Shown here piece after piece: positions 28,665 to 36,164 of a stretch of DNA of 37,223 bases. A program made the position numbers and the translations under genes. The DNA is from Pseudomonas putida (GTDB lineage Bacteria; Pseudomonadota; Gammaproteobacteria; Pseudomonadales; Pseudomonadaceae): positions 1 to 37,223 of the forward strand of contig NZ_JANHLD010000007.1 in NCBI RefSeq assembly GCF_028682455.1, given 5' to 3'. Within the stretch, counting starts at the first letter, position 1. Every line of letters starts with the position of its first letter. Under the pieces are notes generated by a model. That model had not been told where the DNA came from. It saw only the letters and a program-made list of their open reading frames with translations, and searched no databases.

Positions 28665-28696
28665 AGTCGTTGAAAAATAAGGCATTTTCAACGACT
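28665..28696. repeat. 12-bp perfect inverted repeat beside nic
   Basis: AGTCGTTGAAAA (28665-28676) and TTTTCAACGACT (28685-28696) are exact complements around eight bases. It lies on the trwA side of the nic hairpin and may be a TrwA-like accessory-protein site or a cruciform used in relaxosome assembly. Confidence 0.78.
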
Positions 28697-28761
28697 CGCG
28701 AAAAAGCGTAATACCTGCGTAAGACAAAAGTGAGTACAAGCCCTGATTTTGCTGTATTTTG

Positions 28762-28781
28762 TGTCTGACACACGTCAGACA
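28762..28781 (+). promoter_or_regulatory. Operator before trwA
   Basis: TGTCTGAC (28762-28769) and GTCAGACA (28774-28781) form a perfect inverted repeat with an ACAC centre, ending at the AAGGAGG of trwA. TrwA proteins repress their own operon, so this is the likely site. TATTTT at 28755-28760 may be the -10 box; no convincing -35 is seen. Confidence 0.72.
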
Positions 28782-28793
28782 AGGAGGCCATCC

Positions 28794-29123
28794 GTGCCCA
28801 CAGTGAGCTTTCGATGCACCGAAACACAGAAAATCGAGCTGGAAGAGCGGTCCCAGGGCGACATTTCGGAGTATGTACGCCGGCAGCTTTTCCGGCAGAT
28901 GGAGCAGGAGGACACGCTAGAAATGATCCTCCAGCGCCTCGATCAACGGCCTGGCGGTGACGGCCAGCCGACCGCTGGAATCGACCGCCAGTCGATGGCC
29001 ATCTTGATCGAGCTGCTATTGCTTCTGCGCACCGCGTCCAAACCGGATGCTAAGAGGGAAGCCCAGGCCGAGGTCGAGCGCCTGGGCTTCGACGTATGGG
29101 ATTCATCAAAGAGGGATAGCTGA
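28794..29123 (+). CDS. trwA: TrwA-like relaxosome accessory protein
   Basis: The 109-residue protein starts at GTG 28794, six bases after AAGGAGG. The N-terminal ribbon-helix-helix domain (TVSFRCTETQKIELEERSQG, then DISEYVRRQLF) binds DNA at oriT. The C-terminal half is helical (EDTLEMILQRLDQRP, then LLLLLRTA) and probably makes tetramers. In R388 TrwA binds oriT, stimulates relaxase and coupling protein and represses trwABC. The stop overlaps the trwB start (TGATG). Confidence 0.88.
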   Translation: MPTVSFRCTETQKIELEERSQGDISEYVRRQLFRQMEQEDTLEMILQRLDQRPGGDGQPTAGIDRQSMAILIELLLLLRTASKPDAKREAQAEVERLGFDVWDSSKRDS

Positions 29124-30661
29124 TGAACGAGCGCCAACGATCTCAAATCTGCCTCGCCGTCATGGTGCTGGTGCCACTGTTCGCGTGGTTCTTTACCGCC
29201 AAGCTGATGTATGGAATTGAAAAGCAAGGCGCCCGAGACAGGGTGTTCTATCTGGCGAAAAACACGTTCACCTTGTGGCCGCTTGCGGTTGCTTTAGTTG
29301 GTGGGCTGATACTCGCGATTGCGTTGTGTGTGCTTATCGTGAAGTTGAGCAAGACGACTTTTGCCGGCGCTCACTTCGATAAGTATTTCCGTGGTAGCCA
29401 ACTTGTTTCCCAGCGTGAGCTTAAAAGACTGACAAAGGAGAAAGAGGAACAAATAACTATTGCCGGGGTGCCTGTTCCTATTGCTGCCGAGGCGACACAC
29501 TTCTCAGTTGGCGGCGCCACGGGTACGGGTAAGAGTACGATTTTCCGCGAAATGATGTACGGCTGCATGCAGCGGAAAGATCGCATGGTAATCCTTGATC
29601 CAGATGGGGAATTCTTATCCACCTTCTATCGCAAGGGGGATAAAATCTTGAATCCCTATGACGCAAGAACCGAAGGTTGGAACTTCTACAACGAAATCCG
29701 TAGTCACTACGATTTCGAGCGCTACGCAAAATCCATTATTCAGGTGTCGGACAGTAACGATTCGGAAGAATGGAACCAGTATGGCCGCCTGTTGTTCGCA
29801 GAGGTGGCTAAGAAGTTGTACAACACCACGCGCAATCCTGGCATGCGAAATGTATTTCGATGGACTAACGAATGCAGTTCGGAAGCGCTCCAGGGGTTTG
29901 TAAAAGGCACCCGCGCCGTATCGTTGTTCACGGAAAACGAGCGAGCTACAGGCAGCGTCCGGTTTGTCCTCAGTAATAAACTTCCTGCGCATTTTGATAT
30001 GCCGCCTGGCAATTTTTCGCTGCGCCAGTGGTGCGAAGATCCTAACGGCGGCAACTTGTTTATCACCTGGGACGAGAACATGCGCGAAGCGCTGCGCCCA
30101 TTGATTAGTTGCTGGGTTGATACCATTTTCACCAGCATTCTTGGGATGAAGTCTAACCCCAAGCGCCGGATCTGGACGTACCTCGACGAGCTGGAGTCGC
30201 TGCAACGTTTGCCCACCCTGGGCGACATGTTGACTCGGGGCCGGAAGAAGGGCGGTTGCGTGGTATCTGGCTACCAGTCCTACACCCAGCTCGAATCCGT
30301 GTATGGCGAGAAACTGGCTGAAACGATGCTGGCCAACCACCGGACAATGGTTGCCCTGGCCGTTGGCCGCATGGGTACGGCAACCGCCGAACGCATGTCC
30401 AAAGCCTTGAGCGAGCATGAAGTACTGCGCACCAAGGAAGGCCGCAGCTCGCGCTGGGGTGACTGGGGCACTCGCAGCGAGAACGAGGATGTGAAACCCG
30501 AGCGCATCGTTATGTCGTCGGAAATCATGGCCTTGAACAACCTCGAAGGCTTCCTGTCGTTCCCTGGCAGCATCCCGATTGCACGGGTGGCCATCGAGCC
30601 GATCAACTTCACCCGCACGAACCCGGTACCGGGCATCGTCCCAAACCTTGAGATCATCTAA
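29123..30661 (+). CDS. trwB: Type IV coupling protein (TrwB/TraD family)
   Basis: The 512-residue protein has two N-terminal membrane helices (about 9-28 and 51-74) and a cytoplasmic hexameric ATPase domain. Walker A is GGATGTGKST (130-139), and Walker B-like MVILDPDGE follows (about 155-163). The signature NPYD.R.EGWNFYNEI and a YLDELESLQRLPTLGDMLTRGRKKG segment are typical. It links the relaxosome to the secretion channel and pumps DNA. Confidence 0.96.
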   Translation: MNERQRSQICLAVMVLVPLFAWFFTAKLMYGIEKQGARDRVFYLAKNTFTLWPLAVALVGGLILAIALCVLIVKLSKTTFAGAHFDKYFRGSQLVSQRELKRLTKEKEEQITIAGVPVPIAAEATHFSVGGATGTGKSTIFREMMYGCMQRKDRMVILDPDGEFLSTFYRKGDKILNPYDARTEGWNFYNEIRSHYDFERYAKSIIQVSDSNDSEEWNQYGRLLFAEVAKKLYNTTRNPGMRNVFRWTNECSSEALQGFVKGTRAVSLFTENERATGSVRFVLSNKLPAHFDMPPGNFSLRQWCEDPNGGNLFITWDENMREALRPLISCWVDTIFTSILGMKSNPKRRIWTYLDELESLQRLPTLGDMLTRGRKKGGCVVSGYQSYTQLESVYGEKLAETMLANHRTMVALAVGRMGTATAERMSKALSEHEVLRTKEGRSSRWGDWGTRSENEDVKPERIVMSSEIMALNNLEGFLSFPGSIPIARVAIEPINFTRTNPVPGIVPNLEII

Positions 30662-33616
30662 ATGCTCGATATCACGACCATTTCTCGGCAATCACTGGGC
30701 AAAGTCGTGTCGTACTACGCGGATGGTGCGGATGACTACTACGCGAAAGACGGCAGCGCCATGCAATGGCAAGGTGCAGGCGCCGAGGCATTGGGCCTGT
30801 CCGGGGAGGTAGAGCAGGCCCGATTCCGCGAGCTGTTGGATGGCCGGATTAGCGACAGCACGAAGCTTATGCGGACCGTCAAAGAGGCGGATGGCAAAGT
30901 GGTCAGCAAGGAAAGGCTGGGGTACGACCTCACCTTTTCGGCGCCCAAAGGTGTGTCACTCCAGGCCTTGGTCCACGGGGACGCCAGTATCATCGAAGCC
31001 CACGACAAGGCCGTGGCAGCGGCCATTCGTGAAGCCGAACGGCTGTCCCAGGCCCGGATAACGGTCAACAAGAAGACCGGCACCGAGAACACCAACAACT
31101 TGGTGGTGGCCAAGTTCCGACACGAAACGTCACGCGCCCTGGACCCCGACCTGCATACCCATGCGTTCGTGCTGAACATGACCCAGCGTAGCGACGGCGA
31201 ATGGCGGGCGCTGAAAAATGACGGCGTGTTCAATTCGTCCATGTTCCTGGGCAACGTCTACAAGGCGGAACTGGCCCGCGAGCTGGAAAAGGCCGGCTTC
31301 CAGTTGCGCTATGAGCGCAACGGCACATTCGACCTGGCGCATTTCTCCGACGAGCAGATCCGCGAATTCAGTTCGCGCAGCCAGCAGATCGAGGCAGCGC
31401 TTGCGGCGAAAGGCCTGGACCGCAGCACGGCGTCGTATGCCGAAAAGAACCAGGCTGCGCTGGCCACCCGCGACAAAAAGCAGGGCGGGATCGACCGCGA
31501 AGAGTTGCGCCAGGTTTGGCTTGAACGGTCGAGAGCCTTGGGTATCGACTACCACAGCCGCGAGTGGGCCGGCGTCGGCGCCGATGCCCAGGGCGGCAGG
31601 GAGCGAAACAGCGCGGCCACACCGCAGATCGAGAAGCCCCTGGAGTACCGTGCCGACCAGGTGATCGAATTCGCGATCAAGAGTCTGACCGAGCGCCAGG
31701 CGGTGATCGGCCAGAAGGAGCTGATGGATACCGCGCTGCGCCACGGGTACGGCGCCCTCACCATCGACGACGTGCGCGCCGGCATCGAGCGGCGAGCCGC
31801 ATCTGGCCACCTGATCCGCGAGGAACCGCTGTACTCATCACAGAACCCAGCCGATGGGAAGAAGGGCAAGGCCGCCGAGAAGGCCCGTCAGGAGGCGCCA
31901 CAGCTTAGCCGCAAGGAATGGGTGGCAAACCTTGTCCGCGCTGGCAAATCGCGCTCAGAGGCCGCCAGGCTCGTTGATGAGGGTATCCGCACCGGACGGC
32001 TGCGCCAGGGTGAAAACCGTTTCACCACGCACATTGCGCAGAAGCGCGAGCGCGAGGTGCTGCAAATCGAGCGAATGGGGCGCGGCACGGTTCAGCCGCG
32101 GATCTCCAAGGAAGCCGCCGAAGCCTTCCTTGCCGATCGGGGCTTGAAGGCGGAACAGCAGGCCTCGGTGATGCGGATCGCCCGCACACAAAACCAGTTC
32201 ATCGGCGTCCAGGGCTTTGCCGGCGTCGGCAAAAGCTACATGACTGTTGCGGCCAAGGATCTGCTGGAGGCGAACGGATACCGCGTCACTAGCCTGGCGC
32301 CCTATGGTAGCCAGGTGAAAGCGCTCCAGGCCGAGGGCCTGGAGGCACGCACGCTGCAATCGTTCCTCAAGGCCCGCGACAAGAAGATCGACAGCAACAC
32401 CGTCGTGTTCATCGACGAGGCCGGCGTAATTCCTGCCCGGCAGATGCACGAAGCCATGAAAACCATCGAGGCTGCCGGCGCTCGCGTTGTCTTCCTGGGC
32501 GACGTGGCGCAAACCAAAGCCATCGAGGCCGGCAAGCCATTCGAGCAGCTGATGAAAGCCGGTATGGAAACGTCCCGGCTCACCGACATTCAGCGGCAGA
32601 AAGACCCGCAGTTGCTGGAGGCGGTGAAGCTGGCCGCCGAGGGTAAAGCCAAGCAATCGCTGCCGCTGGTGAACGAGATCCGCGAGATCGAGGACAACGG
32701 GGCACGCTACCAGGCGATTGTCGACGCCTACGCCTCGATGCCGAAGGCCGAGCGCGACCAGGCCCTGATTATCACCGGTACCAACGCCAGCCGGATCGAG
32801 ATCAACGAAGGGGTGCGCGAGGCGCTGGGCCTGAAAGGGCAGGGCACGGAGTATCCATTACTCAATCGCCTGGACACGACCCAGGCCGAGCGCCGGCACA
32901 GCAAATACTACGGCAAGGGCAGCATTGTCGTGCCCGAAGTGGACTACAAGAACGGGCTGCAACGGGGCGTGCAGTACGTGGTACTCGACACCGGCCCCGG
33001 GAACAAACTCACGGTGCGCAGCCCGGAAGGCGAGACGCTGCAATTCACCCCGGCCCGTTGCACAAAGCTGTCGGTCTACAGCGTCGAGCGAACAGAGCTG
33101 GCACCTGGGGATCAGGTGAAGATCACCCGAAACGACGCCGAAAAGGACTTGGCCAACGGCGACCGATTCGTGGTGAAGGAGATCCACAGCGACCGCGTGG
33201 TGCTCGAAGGAGAAAAAGGCCGGCAGGTCGAGCTGGACACCGCATCGGCCATGTTCGTCGGCCTGGCCTATGCCTCGACCGTTCACAGCGCCCAGGGCCT
33301 TACGTGCGACAAGGTGCTCATCAACCTTGAAACCCAGTCGCGCACGACCGCCAAGGACGTGTACTACGTGGCGATCAGCCGCGCCCGTCATGCAGCGGAA
33401 ATCTTCACCGATAACCGGCAGAAGCTGGGGGCTGCGATCAGCCGCTTGAACGCCAAGGCCGGCGCCCTGGATATCAAGCAGCTCCAGCGGCATGCGCTCG
33501 AGCGCAAAGGCCACGACCAGGCCGGCAAACAGAAAGACGGCACGCAGAAGCAACAGCAAGGCCAGCAGTTGCCGGCCAAACAGCCCAAAGAAAAGGGCAG
33601 GGCATTCGGCCTGTAA
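30662..33616 (+). CDS. trwC: Conjugative relaxase-helicase (TrwC/TraI, MOBF)
   Basis: The 984-residue protein starts directly after the trwB stop. Tyr pairs at 18-19 and 26-27 (SYYADGADDYY) match the catalytic tyrosines of TrwC. The metal-binding histidines are His154, His165 and His167 (HETSRALDPDLHTH). The helicase part has Walker A GFAGVGKSY near 518, later superfamily-I motifs (VVFIDEAGVIP, VVFLGDVAQTKA, YASTVHSAQG) and a basic tail. It nicks oriT, stays covalently bound to the 5' end and unwinds the plasmid. Confidence 0.97.
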   Translation: MLDITTISRQSLGKVVSYYADGADDYYAKDGSAMQWQGAGAEALGLSGEVEQARFRELLDGRISDSTKLMRTVKEADGKVVSKERLGYDLTFSAPKGVSLQALVHGDASIIEAHDKAVAAAIREAERLSQARITVNKKTGTENTNNLVVAKFRHETSRALDPDLHTHAFVLNMTQRSDGEWRALKNDGVFNSSMFLGNVYKAELARELEKAGFQLRYERNGTFDLAHFSDEQIREFSSRSQQIEAALAAKGLDRSTASYAEKNQAALATRDKKQGGIDREELRQVWLERSRALGIDYHSREWAGVGADAQGGRERNSAATPQIEKPLEYRADQVIEFAIKSLTERQAVIGQKELMDTALRHGYGALTIDDVRAGIERRAASGHLIREEPLYSSQNPADGKKGKAAEKARQEAPQLSRKEWVANLVRAGKSRSEAARLVDEGIRTGRLRQGENRFTTHIAQKREREVLQIERMGRGTVQPRISKEAAEAFLADRGLKAEQQASVMRIARTQNQFIGVQGFAGVGKSYMTVAAKDLLEANGYRVTSLAPYGSQVKALQAEGLEARTLQSFLKARDKKIDSNTVVFIDEAGVIPARQMHEAMKTIEAAGARVVFLGDVAQTKAIEAGKPFEQLMKAGMETSRLTDIQRQKDPQLLEAVKLAAEGKAKQSLPLVNEIREIEDNGARYQAIVDAYASMPKAERDQALIITGTNASRIEINEGVREALGLKGQGTEYPLLNRLDTTQAERRHSKYYGKGSIVVPEVDYKNGLQRGVQYVVLDTGPGNKLTVRSPEGETLQFTPARCTKLSVYSVERTELAPGDQVKITRNDAEKDLANGDRFVVKEIHSDRVVLEGEKGRQVELDTASAMFVGLAYASTVHSAQGLTCDKVLINLETQSRTTAKDVYYVAISRARHAAEIFTDNRQKLGAAISRLNAKAGALDIKQLQRHALERKGHDQAGKQKDGTQKQQQGQQLPAKQPKEKGRAFGL

Positions 33617-33621
33617 ATGGC

Positions 33622-33643
33622 AAAGGGGCTTCGGCCCCTTTTT
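33622..33643 (+). terminator. Terminator between trwC and the five-HTH gene
   Basis: GGGGC (33625-33629), loop TTCG, GCCCC (33634-33638), with AAA before and TTTTT after. It is flanked by A and T on both sides, so it may end both converging transcripts. Confidence 0.85.
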
Positions 33644-33651
33644 CTTGTCCG

Positions 33652-34392
33652 CTAGACGCCTCTCGACCGGCGCATGTCTGCGATGCGCTCATGCGACACA
33701 CCTGCGAGCTTGGCCAGCACGCTGTTTGGCACCACGCCGAACAGATGCACATACCGATCAGCACGCGACACGCGCTTGTAGGGTGCGATACCCAGGAACT
33801 GCCGGCGTGCCTCTACGACCGCATAGGCCACGCCTACGGTGCGGCTCAGTTTGGCGGCAGACATGGTGCCCAGGAGCGATTCGTAACCGAGTCCGGGGCC
33901 GTGGTAGTCCTCGACCGGCGCCGGGCTGGCCAGCTCGGGGGAGGGCGCGACAGCATCCAGGCCGAACGCCTCGCGCAGCGCCTGCACGACTTCTACGGCC
34001 ACGCCCGAGGCCTGGGCAATGTCCTCATCGGGAACCAGGCCCAGCGCGCTCTTGTACGGCCTGACGGGATGATCGAGCGGAAGACGCTGAATGCGCCGTG
34101 TGGCCTTTGACCTGGGCTTGATGCCCTGGGACTCGCGGTAAGCTTTGACACTCTTCACCAATACACCACATTTGGCCGAGACAGACCTGTCCGACTCCAC
34201 GCCCAGCAGGTGCTGGTAAGGGGCGATGGCCACCGCGACCGAGTAAACCTCGATCCCGAACTGAACACGTCGGCGGCGTATGCTGCCCTCGCTGGTTCCG
34301 ACCAGTTTGGCCAGGTCCCGGTCGGAAAGCTTGCCCAGCTTCCAGTCGTACCATCTGGCCACACCAATAACCGTCCAGTTTGTTTGCTTCAA
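33652..34392 (-). CDS. Protein of five tandem helix-turn-helix repeats
   Basis: The 246-residue protein is almost entirely five copies of one 33-residue unit, at 15-47, 59-91, 113-145, 170-202 and 214-246, aligning without gaps. Shared positions: Tyr at 1, mostly Leu at 5, Gly at 6, an aliphatic residue at 13, Gly at 18 (then mostly Val), mostly Val/Ile at 24, Arg at 28 in all but unit 5 (where it falls at 29-30), and Gly at 32 followed by Ile, Leu or Val. Each unit fits a helix-turn-helix. Linkers are 11, 21, 24 and 11 residues. I do not know this family. A multi-HTH protein could bind a long or repeated DNA site. It lies alone, after a terminator, beside a 36-bp inverted repeat. Confidence 0.85.
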   Translation of the reverse strand: MKQTNWTVIGVARWYDWKLGKLSDRDLAKLVGTSEGSIRRRRVQFGIEVYSVAVAIAPYQHLLGVESDRSVSAKCGVLVKSVKAYRESQGIKPRSKATRRIQRLPLDHPVRPYKSALGLVPDEDIAQASGVAVEVVQALREAFGLDAVAPSPELASPAPVEDYHGPGLGYESLLGTMSAAKLSRTVGVAYAVVEARRQFLGIAPYKRVSRADRYVHLFGVVPNSVLAKLAGVSHERIADMRRSRGV

Positions 34393-34413
34393 AATTACCC
34401 CTCAAAACACAAC

Positions 34414-34449
34414 ATCTTGTGTCGCTGGCCAGCTGATCGAGCACAAGAT
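34414..34449 (-). promoter_or_regulatory. Operator-like inverted repeat before the five-HTH gene
   Basis: ATCTTGTG (34414-34421) and CACAAGAT (34442-34449) are exact complements 20 bases apart, with a CTGGCCAG palindrome between them. It lies just upstream of the five-HTH start, so autoregulation is possible. I cannot place a convincing -35/-10 pair. Confidence 0.65.
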
Positions 34450-34457
34450 ATAGCGGT

Positions 34458-34484
34458 AAACAAAAGCCCCGCAAATGCGGGGCT
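34458..34484 (-). terminator. Terminator at the end of the mating-pair operon
   Basis: AGCCCCGC (34465-34472) pairs with GCGGGGCT (34477-34484). On the minus strand the stem is followed by TTTTGTTT. It ends the long virB transcript after the 34519 gene. Confidence 0.87.
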
Positions 34485-34518
34485 GGTTTGGTGCGGGTGT
34501 GCTACTTGCTGCGCACTA

Positions 34519-35070
34519 TCACAGTTGCATCCGGCGCCGCTGTTCTTCACTCACAGCGGCGCTAACCAACGTCAACAGACGGTCTACCGGCTTTTCTACC
34601 GATGCGCCGAGGAACAGGCGCTGTGTAGCGTGGTACACCTGGCCATTGGCAACAACGTTGACCATGAGCTGCCATTTAGACGTATCTTCGCCAATGGCGA
34701 TTGCGCGGCGGGGTTGAACCTCTTGGATCGAGGACAGGCGAATCCATCGCCAGTCATCGACACTGAAGGCAGGGAGCTTGCCTTCCACGCTGGGGTAAAC
34801 ACGGAGCCAGATAGGCAGCTCACCGTGCACGGCAATGCCATCACCGCCCAGCAGGTCCACGACCACGGCCATGACGCTTTCAAACTCGCGGGCGCCAAAC
34901 TTGCTCACGGAGGGCACCAGCTCTTCCACGCCGCTACGACCAATCAGCAGCAGCTGGTCGTAGACATCGCCTGTTTGTGGCTCGCCACAACCCATGGCGA
35001 TAAGGCTTTCACGTACCGCCTTGGTGATCTCGTTGGCGGTGGCAGTCCAGATATTGGTTGCTTCGGTCAT
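34519..35070 (-). CDS. Unknown protein at the end of the virB operon
   Basis: The 183-residue soluble protein lies after virB11 (AAGGAG before the ATG, with a GCCCTGCAGGGC palindrome in the gap). It is acidic in its first half, with a beta-rich middle (ELPIWLRVYPS, WRWIRLSSIQEV). No family recognised. Being last in the mating-pair operon suggests a conjugation-related role, such as regulation or exclusion. Confidence 0.75.
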   Translation of the reverse strand: MTEATNIWTATANEITKAVRESLIAMGCGEPQTGDVYDQLLLIGRSGVEELVPSVSKFGAREFESVMAVVVDLLGGDGIAVHGELPIWLRVYPSVEGKLPAFSVDDWRWIRLSSIQEVQPRRAIAIGEDTSKWQLMVNVVANGQVYHATQRLFLGASVEKPVDRLLTLVSAAVSEEQRRRMQL

Positions 35071-35121
35071 GCGTACTACTCCTTGGGTTTAGCCCTGCAG
35101 GGCGCTAAGCGGCTTGAGTTC

Positions 35122-36153
35122 CTACACCGCTGCCATTGCTTGTTTCTTGAACATCGGGTCGTACAGGATTTCCAGCACTTCACGTTTTTCCATGTACACG
35201 ACCACATCCAACGTGGTGTTGATGGTCTTCATGATTACGTCGTAGTCGAGCGCCCGACCGATTTCCGAGGCCTTTACCAACGTGGCGATACGCGCTGGGG
35301 TGCTGGCCGCGCTGTCAGCGTGCGTCGAGAAAATGCCCCCAGGGTGCCCCGTGTTCGCGCCGGCCAGGTAATCCCAGGCGGCATCGTCGCGCAGCTCGGT
35401 CAGGAAGATCCGGTCAGGCGACAGGCGCATGCACAGCTTGAGGCATTCGCGGGCCGACATTCGGCCATCGCCTTCCCCGTACATCAGATAGCCCACCTCA
35501 TCGAGACGGTCATCGTCGATTTCGTGCGTATCTTCCATCAGCAGCACACGCTCGATCTTCGGAACCGCACCCATCAGCGAGCGGGTGAGCGTGGTTTTGC
35601 CGGAGCCGGTAGGACCGGCTACGGCAATGTTCCGCTTAGTCTTGACGGCCAGCGTCAAGAAGCCTTCCACGTCACCCTTTTCCAACAGCTCAAGCAGTTC
35701 TTCCTCGAACGGTTCAAGAGTGAATTGCTCAGACTGCTTACGGTGTCGCACCTTGGCAAAGCGGCCTTCCTGGGCAAGCTCAGCCAGGCTTTTCGATACA
35801 GGCAAATGCTTACGGATCGACATGAGCATGGAGCCTTCGACAGTCGCGGGGGGCCAGCAGAACGTCCCCCGAGATCCATCCGGCAACTTCACGTAGCTGA
35901 TCGGCGTGCGGCCGAGTCCGTTGAGGCTCAGCAGATGGTCATTCAAGGCCCACAGGTAGTCGTAGGTGATCCGTTTGTCGTCATGCAAGACGCGCCCTTT
36001 GGGCGTGTCACATACCACCTGGCCGAACTTGTTCACCCGGATCTCGAACACTTCTGGATCATCGAGGTACTGCCGCAGCGGGGCGAAGTTCGCCGCCGCC
36101 AGGGCCATGTCCATGTCCGCTAGAGCCAGGTCGCGCTCGCTCGCAATATCCAT
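35122..36153 (-). CDS. virB11: VirB11 secretion ATPase (TrwD/TraG-like)
   Basis: The 343-residue protein starts at ATG 36153 (AAGGAGA upstream, overlapping the end region of virB10; the GTG at 36168 is less likely). It is a hexameric traffic ATPase. Walker A is GPTGSGKTT (about 178-186), the Asp box LLMEDTHEI follows, then the family signature (LRLSPDRIFLTELRD-like) and HPGGIFSTHAD with the His box. It switches the machine between pilus assembly and DNA transfer with VirB4. Confidence 0.97.
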   Translation of the reverse strand: MDIASERDLALADMDMALAAANFAPLRQYLDDPEVFEIRVNKFGQVVCDTPKGRVLHDDKRITYDYLWALNDHLLSLNGLGRTPISYVKLPDGSRGTFCWPPATVEGSMLMSIRKHLPVSKSLAELAQEGRFAKVRHRKQSEQFTLEPFEEELLELLEKGDVEGFLTLAVKTKRNIAVAGPTGSGKTTLTRSLMGAVPKIERVLLMEDTHEIDDDRLDEVGYLMYGEGDGRMSARECLKLCMRLSPDRIFLTELRDDAAWDYLAGANTGHPGGIFSTHADSAASTPARIATLVKASEIGRALDYDVIMKTINTTLDVVVYMEKREVLEILYDPMFKKQAMAAV

Positions 36154-36164
36154 ATGTGTCTCCT

